A DNA stretch of 64,000 nt, taken from contig NC_058340.1 in assembly GCF_905475395.1 (NCBI RefSeq), positions 61,234,181 through 61,298,180 of the forward strand. Direction: 5' to 3'. Below, in pieces: positions 1-12,214 of the stretch. The notes under the pieces are model-generated. The model searched no databases and had not been told where the DNA came from. It saw nothing but the letters and a program-made list of their open reading frames with translations. Positions within the stretch are counted from its first letter, which is position 1, and each line of letters starts with the position of its first letter. The position numbers and the translations under genes are program-made. Origin of the DNA: Chrysoperla carnea. Taxonomy: Eukaryota > Arthropoda > Insecta > Neuroptera > Chrysopidae.

Positions 1-686
1 TTAGATAAAAACAATATTGGTCCGTAACAAAAATAATACACTCTGTAACAAGTTCTTAATTAATAATCATAATTATGGTGAAGCCGTAAATCTGTATAAA
101 ATTTTATGTCTATAAAGTTACCTATAAAAAGGTTCCAATTAAAATCGGTAGATAGTCTTCCTTAGTAGATTGTCCAATAGCTTATTGTGCGGAAGGACAC
201 ACCTTGTATATTTTTGATCATGGTGAATTCCTTATCTCTAAAAATGTAGGAATTGTAAGGAAAGGGATAAATGTCAAAGAAAGAAACAATAAGCTTATAT
301 TTTGACTATTTTATTTTAATTAAAAACTAATTTAATTTACAGCAAAAAAAAAGAAATAACAATTTAAAATTAGGAATAATATTAATAATTACATTTTATT
401 AACCTAAAGACCAACTACGAGATCCGAGACTAGAATAGAAGAAGTATGATTTTAATATTAATTTTTTAATACAATTATATATTAATTAGTTAAACAATTT
501 AATTAATATTATTAAGTTAAAAATTAAAATATAATTTTAGATATTTGGTAAATTATGTTTTAGTCTATACAACATATATTTTAACTCAAATTACATGGTC
601 ATAAAAACATTACTAAACGGCGCCAAATTTGAATATAATAATTGCATACATTAATTTTTGAAATAAGTAAATTGGTATATAGAATA
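1..686. other. AT-rich sequence, nothing recognised
   Basis: No exon, RNA gene or clear repeat boundary was seen. 1267-1786, between two MITEs, is likewise featureless. Confidence 0.6.
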
Positions 687-1266
687 GGGAATATTCATCT
701 ATTTTTTTATTTTTTTAATTCATTGTTTACACCGTTATAATAAAGTAAAAAATATAAATACTGTTTAAAAATGCTGTATTTAAGTGTAAAAAAAATATTT
801 TAAATACATTATAATTTTGAGATTTTTAAACGCAGTTTTTTGGCGCTCTCTGTTGATGATGCATAGGTACGTGATCTGTCAATTGGTGACAGTTCAATGT
901 ATAATTTACACTTTAAAAACACGAATTTACAACACAGAATTTACACTCGTTATTATTAAGTTTTCTAATAAAAAGCCGTAGAATAATATAATTTAATGAA
1001 ATACCATATAAAATGTAAGTAATTAATATCATATAGTATGTTAACAAATTTGACAAGTCCGTACTTTGATGTCACGTCCGTATAAAAATTTGAATTTCCG
1101 TTTTAGAAATTTTTAAATGCCCTCACTGAATTTGAACTTTTATTAATTAATTTTAAGTAATTAAAAAGATATTAATTACTAAAATAATGGTTTAGTTGAA
1201 ATGTCCAGTCATTAAAGTTACGGAAGAAAAATATTTGAACCAAATTTAAATTTCATGAATATTCCC
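687..1266 (+). mobile_element. TA-flanked MITE, family 1, copy 1 (580 bp)
   Basis: Ends GGGAATATTCAT...ATGAATATTCCC (12-bp inverted repeats) flanked by TA on both sides. It shares nearly its full length with 33112-33658. No coding capacity. A TA duplication suggests mobilisation by a Tc1/mariner-type transposase (inference). Confidence 0.8.
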
Positions 1267-1788
1267 TATTTAGGCTTCTAGACCAGATTACCCCCTTAAG
1301 TATTGATTTGAAAATTAAATTGATTGTTTATAATTAAATCTCAATTACTGTTGTTTCAATATTCTGATACAGACTAAGCGGAAGTTCTATGCGACTTACT
1401 ATTTGAGAATCTATATCATGTTCTGAAATATAGAATTATAAAGGATTTCCGGTATGTATTAAAAAAGATATTCAAACCATGAGAATCCAAATGTGTTACA
1501 AATAAAAAAATATACACAAAGAACATTTTTTAACCATTAAATCAATAGGTGTAGAAAACTATGGGTAATTATGTGTTAAATGATTTTAAAGTGTTTCCGT
1601 AAATAATTTAAACTCAACAATATTGATTTAAGATTTATGATCATGTAAATTAGCGTCTCATTTTTAATTACAGAAATATGAATCAACCAATAGAAAAGTC
1701 CATCATTCTAAAATATACTAAATTTTATTACAAAATAATTTTTATTTTTTCTTTCAAAATAATGTTTTAAACTTATTGGTATACAATA

Positions 1789-2302
1789 GGGTATTATCGT
1801 TAATCAAAAATAAATTATGAAATTTGAAAAAAGTTAAAATTTATGTAAAAATTTACTTAAATATTCTGATTTCGAGTCATAAAAGCACATTTTTCTTTTA
1901 AAATATTAAAATTAAAAATCGTTATTTTTAAACTGTATATCACGTGACTTAAAACGCGGATAAGCTCTGCTGTGATGTCATATCGGTATGAGCCATATAC
2001 CTTCAGTTAGTTCAGTGTAGACAGCTGGGTATAATATATCTATAGATAATAAGAACTTATATTTATTATAATCAGATGTCTATGAATATATCTGTCAAAC
2101 TTATTTGTGTTATTTCGTATAATGATCCGATATTACGTCATCAAATCGGATGCCCGCGTTTTTGACAGTTTAAAAAAGGTTTAAAATTTAATTTAAGTTT
2201 TTGGCAAGAAAGCGTGTGTATTTTACCGAAATAAATTTTTGGTGGCTTTTTATTAGCAAAATCAACATTTTGAGGTACTTTTTCAAAAATAGTGGAATAC
2301 CC
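1789..2302 (+). mobile_element. TA-flanked MITE, family 2, copy 1 (514 bp)
   Basis: Starts GGGTATTATCG, ends TAGTGGAATACCC, with TA on both sides. It lies just downstream of the dacapo stop codon and may contribute to the 3' UTR or terminator region. Copies are at 7552, 21509 and 41622. Confidence 0.8.
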
Positions 2303-2407
2303 TATTGTATAACAATTTTAATTAATTTTATTTATACTAAATTGCAAATTGTTTTGTAACATCAATAATATTGCTTAAACAGTAAAAACAAATTTAACTC
2401 ATTAAAT

Positions 2408-2529
2408 TTAATAATTTAATTTCCTTCGACTTTTGGTGGCGGTGGTTGGTGATTTTCGTGTTTCTGTTAATACTTTCTTTGTATCCATTTTTCCTGGTAC
2501 TGGTGGTGATTTACGTATTCTCCAAAAGT
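2408..2529 (-). CDS. dap: dacapo-like CDK inhibitor, last coding exon (PIP-degron completion and basic tail)
   Basis: This small exon lies about 21.5 kb downstream of the first one. It was found because a pyrimidine-rich acceptor (TTTTTGTTACAG) is followed by codons that complete the phase-1 junction: G + AC gives Asp. The joined residues read QLQITDFWRIRK (191-202). That fits the PCNA-interacting PIP box (Q-x-x-I-x-x-F-W) with the T-D pair and a basic residue four places after the box, the arrangement of PIP degrons recognised by CRL4-Cdt2. The rest is a Lys/Arg/Pro/Thr-rich tail with two KSP motifs (possible CDK sites), ending in RRKLNY and TAA at 2408-2410. Joined CDS length is 708 nt (235 aa plus stop), close to the length known for fly Dacapo. 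A possible AATAAA lies at 2327-2332 on the minus strand. Very likely correct because acceptor, phase and motif all agree. Confidence 0.85.
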
Positions 2530-2673
2530 CTGTAACAAAAAGAAACATAAATTACTAAAAAATACTCAATCAGCAAAACTATAATTTTTTGCCCTTTTTA
2601 ACAACTTATCAACAATTTGCCATCATTCCAATTTTAATATTTCTTTTATGTATTTATGGTGTTATTCATAGAG

Positions 2674-2952
2674 TTAAGGTGAACGAGCACCAAGGCAATT
2701 TTAGCACGAAATAAGAATACAATCTTTCGATATCTGGAGTAATTTTCAAAATATCGAAAATTGGAAATATTGCTAAATTAATATATAAAGCTTTCGATAT
2801 TGCGAAAACCAAGGCAGATATTGAAAAATTTTGTTCTTATTTTTCGTCTACATTCATGAAGTTATAACAAAATTGATTATCAAAGTTGAAAATAACGTAC
2901 AAAAAATTTCAAATCTAAATGTAAAATTGCCTTGGTGCTTGTCCCACATTAA
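2674..2952. mobile_element. TTAA-flanked MITE, family 3, copy 1 (about 280 bp)
   Basis: Inverted ends around GAGCACCAAGGCAATTTTA and TAAAATTGCCTTGGTGCTTG, with TTAA at 2674-2677 and 2949-2952. Located in the dacapo intron, about 150 bp above the last exon. Confidence 0.7.
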
Positions 2953-3371
2953 TCGGCGGCTAAAAGTAGTAATATATTCATTAAAATATAAATGCAACTT
3001 GTATAAATATTAACAATTCTTATAAAAATAATGTTAATAATTCGTTCGTGAGTTACAATTAATTTATAGAAAAAAGAGTAGGAGATGCGCGGCTGGGTCA
3101 AACTTATGTTTACAAAGTATGTGTTTTTTTGTTCGTTTGTCATATATTATTAATAAGCTGTAATTATGCATTTTAGTAAAATTATATTCTCATTTAAATA
3201 CAATAAATAATCATCTATAATTAAAAATGTTATACCTAAATACCAATACATTGTTTTCAAACAAATATAATTAACGGTTTTCCTTTCTAAAAATATTATT
3301 CAAATACAAATATGATTTTTAGGGCAGAAAAAAAAATTATTATTTTTAAAAATAAATTTTTTTAATTTTTC

Positions 3372-3720
3372 AGGTTAGGTTATATTGGCTGTCCACGAAG
3401 CGCACACTTAGGCTATAGAGTCCATCATTATGATACCATATGTGTTTTACCACCTTTCCGCTGATAATTTCATTTATCAGCTCCTCAATTTCAGAGGCTG
3501 AGTGCACCCTCCTTCATGCATATACCATGCACTACACCAGTCCATCACAGCTATTAATTAAATTAATTTTGTTGCGACGACGGGAATCGAACCCGCTACC
3601 CTAAGCATACCACGGACGGAATTGGTTACGCCTTAACCAACAGAGCTTATAGGGCGAAGTTTTAATCTTACCTTCGAATCGGTCTCAATTTGAACGTACC
3701 CACCACGAGAGGTGTTGAAT
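3372..3720 (-). mobile_element. tRNA-derived SINE (minus strand)
   Basis: On the minus strand a tRNA-like head at about 3571-3652 has a clear B box GGTTCGATTCC (3583-3593) and an A-box-like GTTGGTTAAGG. A non-tRNA body and a ...TAACCTAACC tail follow toward 3372. The body segment is shared with 23170-23300. Arms do not fold as a full tRNA, so it is not a tRNA gene. Confidence 0.65.
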
Positions 3721-4354
3721 TTGCTTTGCTTTATAAATTTTATTTCTAAAATACAATCACTTTGAAATATTCTATTCTATTTCAATTTATTCATACAAAC
3801 AATTACATATATGTATGTCAAATAACAAGAAATATGATATAAATACGGTTTTTGTTTTTAAACATTAGTATATCAACTGTAAAATTGCAAAGCTTTCTGA
3901 GCCAACAGTAAGTGAAGAATGAATTATGTGACGTTACTACAACCACTAGAACAAGCTGGCAGTTTCCTATCATACAATGCCTAATGATTTGCTACACATG
4001 TATTACATACATAAAGTTTTATATTGTTTATCAATTATAGTAATTATTAAGGCGTTATCAGACTTATCACTTTGTAATTATTAATTTACAACAAAACAAA
4101 TGTATCATTTTAATATAAACATATTTAATGTGTAATTATTAATTTCATAAATTGAAATGAAACACAACTATAAAGCTTTAAGAAATGATAATGGTTCATT
4201 CATGGTTGATTTTGTGTTTTTTTGGTAATAATCAAGTACCTACCATGAAGATAGACGTTAAATCAATTTCAGTACTGTCTACTTAGAAACCATTTCGTCT
4301 ATTTTATTTAGGTAGTTTTTTTTCTTTTTTAAATAAAAGCTGGAATGCGTTTTA

Positions 4355-4661
4355 TCACTACATAGTATAAAACAAAGTCGCTTTCTCTGTCCCTATGTCC
4401 CCATTTTGATGCGGTTTTTAATAGATAGAGTGATTCAAGAGGAAGGTTTATATGTATAATAACATCCATTAAATAGTGGAGAAGTACTGCTATTTTTGAG
4501 GTTTCTAAAGTGATGTCGTAAATAATTACATTTTTTCCGCATACATTGCAAACGCAGGCTGAACCCTACGAGTTTTATCAAAATAATGTACTAAGTATTG
4601 TACACATTGAAAAGGTCTACAGAAAAGTTGCACCCGTGCGAAGCCGGGGCGGGTCGCTAGT
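4355..4661 (+). mobile_element. Helitron-like non-autonomous element (3' end visible)
   Basis: Ends in a GC-rich hairpin region (ACCCG...CGGGT) followed by CGCTAG and T, which fits the Helitron CTRR end inserted before T. The left boundary is approximate. No replicase sequence is present. Confidence 0.5.
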
Positions 4662-6515
4662 TGTACAATAACCCAAAAACAAAAGATCTGTTGAAGTTCT
4701 AACAAAGAATTTTGGATAGAAAAAATGACTCACAAAATTATATCCTTTGAACCGAAAGAAGAAAACTAGAAATAAAAACAAAATGTTTCAAGCAGTACAG
4801 TTAAATCCAAAAATTTTTATTAATAATCGTCTAAAAATACACTTCTATAAAAATAAAAATACTGACGATGTAAAAAATAGAATTAACATTTGTCTTTTTT
4901 TATTGCTTACGAATACAATTATTCCGTGAATTATTAGAACTATACATAAGGTTGTGTCCTTATATTAACACAATGAAAGTAACGTATACATTTACCATAT
5001 GGTCTTTTGTGTAAATAGATTCAAATGTTTTGGCGTAGTCGTAAAGAGCAAAATTAATTTTAAAATCGAGTATTCAATTCATCTCTTAACTCTAAATAAC
5101 TCGCAACATATTTGGTATCTATCGAAAATATATTTAATAACCAAAAAGGGAATTGTGTAGAAGGATTTTTCGCTAATTTTTTTCTTAAATGTTCGATATT
5201 CCTTCAGCCTTGACGGTCTTTTAACAAACTACAAAATGAACAAGTGTTCATCTTGAGAAAATCTAAACGAATAAAGATTCGAAAAAGACAATAGTTTTTT
5301 TTTTTTGCGAATTGAAATTACCGGCGCCAGGAAAATTTAAAACAATAGCGGATAATCCTGATCTCGAATTGACCATATTACCCATAAAAATATAAGATTA
5401 GACTTGATAACATGACAAAATTTGAAAGTGAAATTAAAATTGATTAAAAAACGAAGAAGTTGTAAGCAATCAAAGATTGCATTAAAAGGTTTCCCATCTT
5501 CTTTTAGCAAAACAAAGTTTTATATGTAATCTCTATGGCGAAACCTATGTATGACGTCACTAATGGGTATCTTCCTGTTTGTTTAATTAGGAATTTTAAA
5601 CGCTCATATTTTGCATAATAGTAAAGATTTTTCAAAACCAACTTCACTTTTCTGCACGTCCAGTAAGAATTCCTTCACCTGAAGTAATAAAAAACATTTA
5701 GTCCAATCCCCTAATTCCTTTAGAGAAAGCCATTAACAGCCATTAAAAAAAAAAATTGAATTGAGATCAATCCATCTTAAGTGATTGTTTCGTTTAAAAA
5801 AGAGCCTTTCGCATTCATACAGAAGGTCTATTTCCTCTTTTTCAAGAAAAAAATTACAGAAATAGTACGATTCATGTTTCAAATTGATTTTTTACATATT
5901 TTCGAAGTCTAAATGCTTTTTGGATCAATTAAATCATGGATAGATAGGTACTTTGAATTAAAATTCATTTGTGATTTCGAAAAGTGTTTAAATTAAAATC
6001 GTAAATTTTACGAAAGCCATTCATATCGTGCTAATATAAACTGATCTATTTATATTATATTATAATAAAATAATAATAAGTAATATATTTTACCTAAGCT
6101 AAATTTACTTTATTAAACTTAAATAGTTACTGAGTCATTTCCGTTATCAATTTTATTGTTATTATTTTTACTGAATAATTATAAATTCATTTACGGAATA
6201 TAACTAAAATAACTGTATATGTATGTTTATAAATAATACAATATGCGAAAACGAAGCGTGGCAAGAACTTAAGATACTGTTTATCAACTAATTTAAAAAA
6301 AATGAACTGCTCTACCTTTTGAGTTTCGAAAATCTGTCTAATTAGTAATTTAAAATACTAATGTCATCCGTTCACCATCTCTTTGACAGTAATTTCATAT
6401 TTTGTTAAGAAATACAGTAAAAAAAACTATCGATATTCCCAAATAGGCTTCTGCTAGACTGAAGCTTCTCAACTTCCTCTAAAATAGCATCGATTGTTTT
6501 ATACGTTATAATGCA
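4662..6515 (-). other. dacapo intron stretch, nothing recognised
   Basis: AT-rich, with no supported coding or repeat feature. The 60-codon frame at 4747-4929 is Lys/Asn-rich noise. 7058-7551 and 8133-9499 are similar. Confidence 0.6.
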
Positions 6516-7057
6516 TTAAGGTAGTACAAGCGCCAAGGCAAGTTTAGACTTGTGGCTGAAATTATTGTGTACCTTATTTTAACATTGATGATAAATTTTG
6601 TTGAATGAATGTAGACGAAAAGAATAAAAATGCAATTTTTCAATATCTCTCTTGGTTTTCGAAATATCGAAAGCTAAATAATCAATTTTCAATTTTCGAT
6701 ATTTTGAAAATTACTCCAAATATCGAAAAATTTTATTCTTACTTTTCGTCTCATTTTGTCAAGTTATAACATAATTGATTATATATATAACATAATCAAA
6801 ATTGAAAATATATATTTTTTAGTTTGTGCTCCCACTACCGCGCTCATACATCCTTAATTTTTCGAGTACATCGGGTTTTTATTGTTTTCAATAGTTTATT
6901 AAGGTTTTAACTTTAATTTAAATAGTTTTTACTTAATGTCCACCGACTAGTTTTGGAGAAATCTATGAAAACATATCCTCCATCTTAATCCGTTTTCTTA
7001 GAACAAGTCATTTATTTATTTAAATGCAAAATTACCCTAGCGCTCGTACATCCTTAA
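6516..7057. mobile_element. TTAA-flanked MITE, family 3, copy 2 (about 540 bp)
   Basis: Ends TTAAGGTAGTACAAGCGCC and GCGCTCGTACATCCTTAA. Both TTAA tetramers are present. The inside is AT-rich, with ATATCGAAAA runs shared with the other copies. Confidence 0.7.
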
Positions 7058-7551
7058 ATAAGGAAATTGGGTAAACTTAATTGTTATTTAATAATATTAT
7101 ACAAAGAGTAATTTAAAGCCTTGAGACACTGTTGGCATTAATAACTTTAATAATGAAACACTTATACTAATAATTATTTAATATATTAAATAATTTAATA
7201 GTCTTTAATGAATTTTTTGACATTTAAAAAGTAAAAAGTACTTAAGGGTACATACATTACGCAAAATAAAATATTCTTCTAATCACGAAAGGAATTTTAA
7301 AAACGAAATTATAATTGTTTATTACGGAACATAAAACTAATTAAGCCTTAATGGGGATTCGTTTAAGTATAATGATTCAAAAGAGCATTTTAAAATATAA
7401 ATTTATTTGTAAATAATTAACATTTTTTTGAAAACAGTAATGCTAGAAAAAAAATTAGCAATATTTAACATTAAATTACTTTGGAAAGTCTAGCCGTCAC
7501 GACAGGCTCTATAAACCGGCGACATCCCAATTTGGAAGGATTACATTAATA

Positions 7552-8062
7552 GAGTATTCCACTATTTTTGAAAAAGTACTTCAAAATGTTGATTTTGCTA
7601 ATAAAAAGCCACAAAAAATTTATTTCGTAAAAATACACACGCTTTCTTGCCAAAAACTTAAATTAAATTTTAAACCTTTTTTAAACTGTCAAAAACGCGA
7701 GCATCCAATTTGATGACGTAATATGGGTATCACTATACGAAATAACACAAATAAGTTTGACAGATATATTCATAGACATCTGCAATAAATATAAATACTT
7801 ATTTTCTATGTATATATTATACCCAGCTGTCTACACTGAACTAACTGATGGTCTATGACTCAGACCGCTATGACATCACAGCAGGGCTTACTCGCGTTTT
7901 AGGTCACGTGATATACAGTTTAAAAATTACGATTTTTAATTTTAATATTTTAAAAGAAAAATGTGCTTTAATGACTCGAAATCAGAATATTTAAGTATAT
8001 TTTTACATAAATTTAAATTTTTTTCAAATTTCATGATTTATTTTTGACTAACGATAATACCC
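7552..8062 (-). mobile_element. TA-flanked MITE, family 2, copy 2 (inverted)
   Basis: Reverse-orientation copy of the family, in the dacapo intron; TA on both sides; ends GAGTATTCC and AATACCC. Confidence 0.8.
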
Positions 8063-8076
8063 TATTATATTAATAA

Positions 8077-8132
8077 AGTTGTGTATCATTATACCATGGA
8101 AACGCCTGAAATAAAACTCATGCACGATGCCA
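8077..8132 (+). repeat. lone family 6 end fragment
   Basis: ACCATGGAAACGCCTGAAAT and the following ACTCATGCACGATGCC match the inner end at 53574-53630. It adjoins the MITE ending at 8062. Confidence 0.5.
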
Positions 8133-9499
8133 ATACATATCTATCGGGAATAATTATTAATATTCACTAATGTGGGGGTTGTTGATAATTGATTCAAATA
8201 AAAATACTTTCATTTCAAATTCATAAAATAAGTATGATTTTTAACGGACTTTTAGCATCCCACTACTTCTGATCATAATAATTAATTAATAAACTCCTAC
8301 TGTTTAATATTTTATTGAAATAAATATCCAAGGACGACTATTATCAATCAACAAGTTGACAATATTTATACAAACGATATATCAACGTAGAAATAATTCA
8401 GTAATAGTAACTTCGACTGACAAAAGATTATTTCCACTGAGAATATCGATGATTTCCGAATACTCAATGTTTAATTACGAACGAAATTGTTATAAATAAC
8501 GAGGAAACCTAGTAAGAATAGGATATGCAGTTAAGATTTCGAACAAAACTAATTTATAAATACTTAATCTATTTGAGCATTAGTTTAAATTAATTTTGAG
8601 AGCAAGGAATTTATCTACAATTGAACTATCCTAAGTAAACTCACCCACAGATCTATCAGCCACACTGTCCTACTGGACCAACTCGGGTTGAGTGTAAAAT
8701 TTAGAACAGTTCTCAAGAGTACCAAAATCACACGAGAATTATCAAGCGAAATTTTACTCGTGTTCATATCAAATTTTTTTAATATTGAGAAGTTTTGACA
8801 AAATTATTTCCAAAAGAGTTTTAAAATTATCAATTTAATGCTATTGTCACGTAAAAAATAACGTTTTTAAATTAACAATTCCAACGTATTTACTTTTATG
8901 TTTCTTTTACCCATAATTTTGTAACAGACAGTTTTTCCTAAAATGGTTCGGTTCAATGCCATTCATTTAAACATTTTTGTGTAGGTTTTTCATATGGAAA
9001 TAAAATTATACTATAATAAAAAACCATAGTTTTTAAATTAGGATATTCAGGATTCCGTAGGTCAATATGTGATAAGAGTTTTGAGCACATTAGGCGTAAA
9101 GAATATTCCAAATTCCACATTCTGAATATACATTGATTGCTACGTTTCCATCGAGGTTGTTTCTATAGGTAAATGAGTGGTAGAAAGAAGAAGCACTTTT
9201 TTTTTCTATTAGAGGAACTAAGCCCGTTGCTTCTATTACAGGTACTAACTACTAAGCCCAATTTTGTGAGAAAATAAATTATTCATATGAACTCTGTCGT
9301 TAATAATAAGTTACTCTGTTCGAAAAAATTTACAAGGCAGCAACGTTCGAGATTAAAGTGTTCCTTTATCTCCTCTGTCAGGAAGAGATCTGACAAGTTG
9401 GCTTCGAATAAAATTGAAGGCCGATATCAGAAATTTCAGCAATTAGATGTTAATGGATAAAAAAATAGGGCATATCTCACAGAAGGCATTTTTGATTCA

Positions 9500-9990
9500 T
9501 GTTGTATTTTTTTTCCATTCTTACTAATATAATAAATGTCAAAATAATTTTGCCTCTCTGTTGCGCAATCACGCCTAAACTACTAAACCGATTTAAATGA
9601 AATTTGGTACAGAGATAGTCTAAAGTCTGATAAAGACCTAGGCTACTTTTTAATGCAAAAAAGGGCTGTTAGGGGCTGAAATAGAGGATGCAAGTTTAAG
9701 TGGATACTACTAAAATGTGTTATGAATCGATTTAAAAGAAATTTGGTACAGGGATAGTTTAGAGCCTGAGATAGGACATAGGCTACTTTTAAATACGAAA
9801 AGAGCTGTAAGAGATTGAAATAAGGGATGCATATTTGTATGGAAATTATTTTATTTTTAAAGTTAGAAGCTTGAATCTAATTTTTTAGGCTTGTCATTAG
9901 ATATAAATAAATACGGCATTCAAAGTTTGTGAAAATTTTACCCAAAAAGGGGTAAACATAGGGGTTGAAAGTTTTTGTGTGATGACATCG
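9500..9990 (+). repeat. dispersed TE remnant with internal tandem duplication
   Basis: Two imperfect units of about 135 bp (about 9585-9710 and 9722-9840) share ACCGATTTAAATGAAATTTG, CAGAGATAG and AGGCTACTTTT. The motif is typical of old insect Helitron/LINE-associated repeats; class not certain. Confidence 0.5.
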
Positions 9991-10584
9991 GCAAAAAGCT
10001 TACGGCCCAGGAAATAAAAATATAGAAGTAATAAGAGTCATTAACGCAATAACGCAAAATAGGCATCCATTTAGAAAAGTGAAACCAACAGAGGATATGA
10101 ACAATAGGCCACAGCCTTCAAGATATATGCATTCAAAAAAAATTAGAGTTTCACATCACAAAATAATAAAATCGACGAAATTGTGAACAAAAGGAGAAAA
10201 GTTACGCCATTTGAAGTTAAGGTTAAATAATCTTTGTATTTAAAATTGAAGTTGTACTCTCATGGACATTCGTATACTCGGATTCGTTTAGAAGAAACGA
10301 AACAAAACACTTTATTGAAGAAAACAACATTCTTAATAAGTCCTCTGAGATATTACACTAATTTAAAAATATATATATACAACAAAAAAAAACAGCTGAC
10401 TGAAATAAGTTCCCGCCAAAAGTGTACCTGTCCGTTAAATAAAGATAAGAACACACTGGTGTTGTGTGGTATAAGATTGTATAGATTTTTTTTTTTTTCG
10501 TTTCTTTTAAAAAACATCTGCTCTGTCCTTTAAGACAACATTGGTTATATATTATGTATTTGTATGTTTATTTATATATATTTT

Positions 10585-12214
10585 TATACCATGTATATGA
10601 AATATATCAAGGTATACTAAGTTTAGTTCCAAGTTTGTAACGCTTGCTTAAAAATATTGATACTATGAACAAAAATTTGGTATAAGTGTTCATAAAATTA
10701 CCTAATTAGTCCATTTTCGGTTGTCTGTCAACACGATAACTCAAAAACGAAAAAATATATCAAGCTGAAAATTTTACAGCGTACTCAGGACGTAAAAAGT
10801 GAGGTCGAGTTCGTAAATGAGCAACATAGGTGAATTATATTTTGAGTCTGTGTAACCCATCTTGTAAACCGTTAAAGATAGAACAAAAGTTTAAATGTAA
10901 AAAATGATCCTTATAAAAAAATAACCAACTTTTGTTTGAAACCTTTTTTCGTAAACATCACTGTTTACCCGTGATGGTACAAATTAGGCGTAAATTGTAT
11001 ATAGTATGTATTATATGGGCATATCATTTATGTATGTGTGACATGTATATATGTATGTGTAATGTGATAGAGTAATCAGCACTGTCTATACATGGTATTT
11101 CAACAATTAACTCAGTCAATTGTTTGTTGTCACTTGTTTTAAAGTTAACTTTGGTATGATTAAAATTGAAATATATATCAACTTGTGTAAAAAGTTGGTT
11201 CATGGTGGTAATAATTTTATTGTGGACAAAAGTCAGTGTTGATAGATTTAAAAACTTTTAAAGGGTGGCTTCTGTTTGTATCAATACAACACGTATGTGT
11301 TTGATAACATATCTTAGAAAATAATTTAAAATATTGACAAGTGTCCAAATTCATTGTTACAGGGAATAAAGCAAATAAACAATGCTTACAAAGATCTATT
11401 GAGCAAGTAGTTCTTTTTCCCAGTGCAAGGTTTCCCAACGTTTTTGACGCGTGACTGACTCAACATTCGTTTGGAAGGGAGAGAATGGACGCATTGAAAT
11501 ATGTAACTGAACTGATTATATTATGTTTTTATGATTCCTGAAATTGGAATGGGCAAATCCTTTTGGAGGATTTAAATTTTGTATTAGTCATGATAATTTT
11601 ACGAATTGTTTTTTATTGAAATACCCGAGTTTTTAGCAAAATTTTCTGTAACAGATTTCATGTTTTTATGTAACTGACTGAGTTAAGTGTTTAAATACCC
11701 TGCAAAGAGTGTAGAATGGCAATGTTTGCATTCTTTTTAATAAATTAAAACAGTTTAAAAACCAATGCATATATTTATAACTAGTTGAAGCTTCCTGCAA
11801 ATTTTCAACTGCCTATCTTTTATAGTTTTGGGGAAAAAGGATACTAAAGTATTGTCCTAATTGGCGCTGTCACGGGTAAATAGTGATATTTACGAAAAAA
11901 TGTTTCAAACAAAAGTTGCTTATTTCTTTTTATAGAAATATTTTACATTTAGACTTCGGTTCTATTTCGTAACGGTTTACAAAATGGATCCTAAGTACCT
12001 AAGCCCAAATTTACCTATAATGCTTATTTACGAACTCAAACTCGCTTTTGACGTCCTTGGCGCATTTTAAAATTTTCAGCTTGATATCTCTTCTCGTTTT
12101 TGAGTTATCACCTATACCAAAATTTGATTCATATAATCAATATTTTTAAACTTTATACAAACTTGGGACTAAAATTAGTATACCTTGGTATATATTTCAT
12201 ATATACAAGGTATA
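10585..12214. mobile_element. element with long inverted arms, family 4, largest copy (1.63 kb)
   Basis: Begins TATACCATGTATATGAAATA and ends with its inverse. Arms of about 0.4-0.5 kb (10585-11000 versus 11800-12214) read alike in opposite directions, including AGTTTGTAACG, GATATCAAGCTGAAA and the CACTGTTTACCCGTGA block. No coding frame. Other copies: 26221, 50500, 54769, 62981. Class unknown. Confidence 0.7.

Noticed and set aside
3571..3652. Functional tRNA gene
   Set aside because: Only the promoter boxes are convincing; stems do not pair and the sequence continues as a SINE body.
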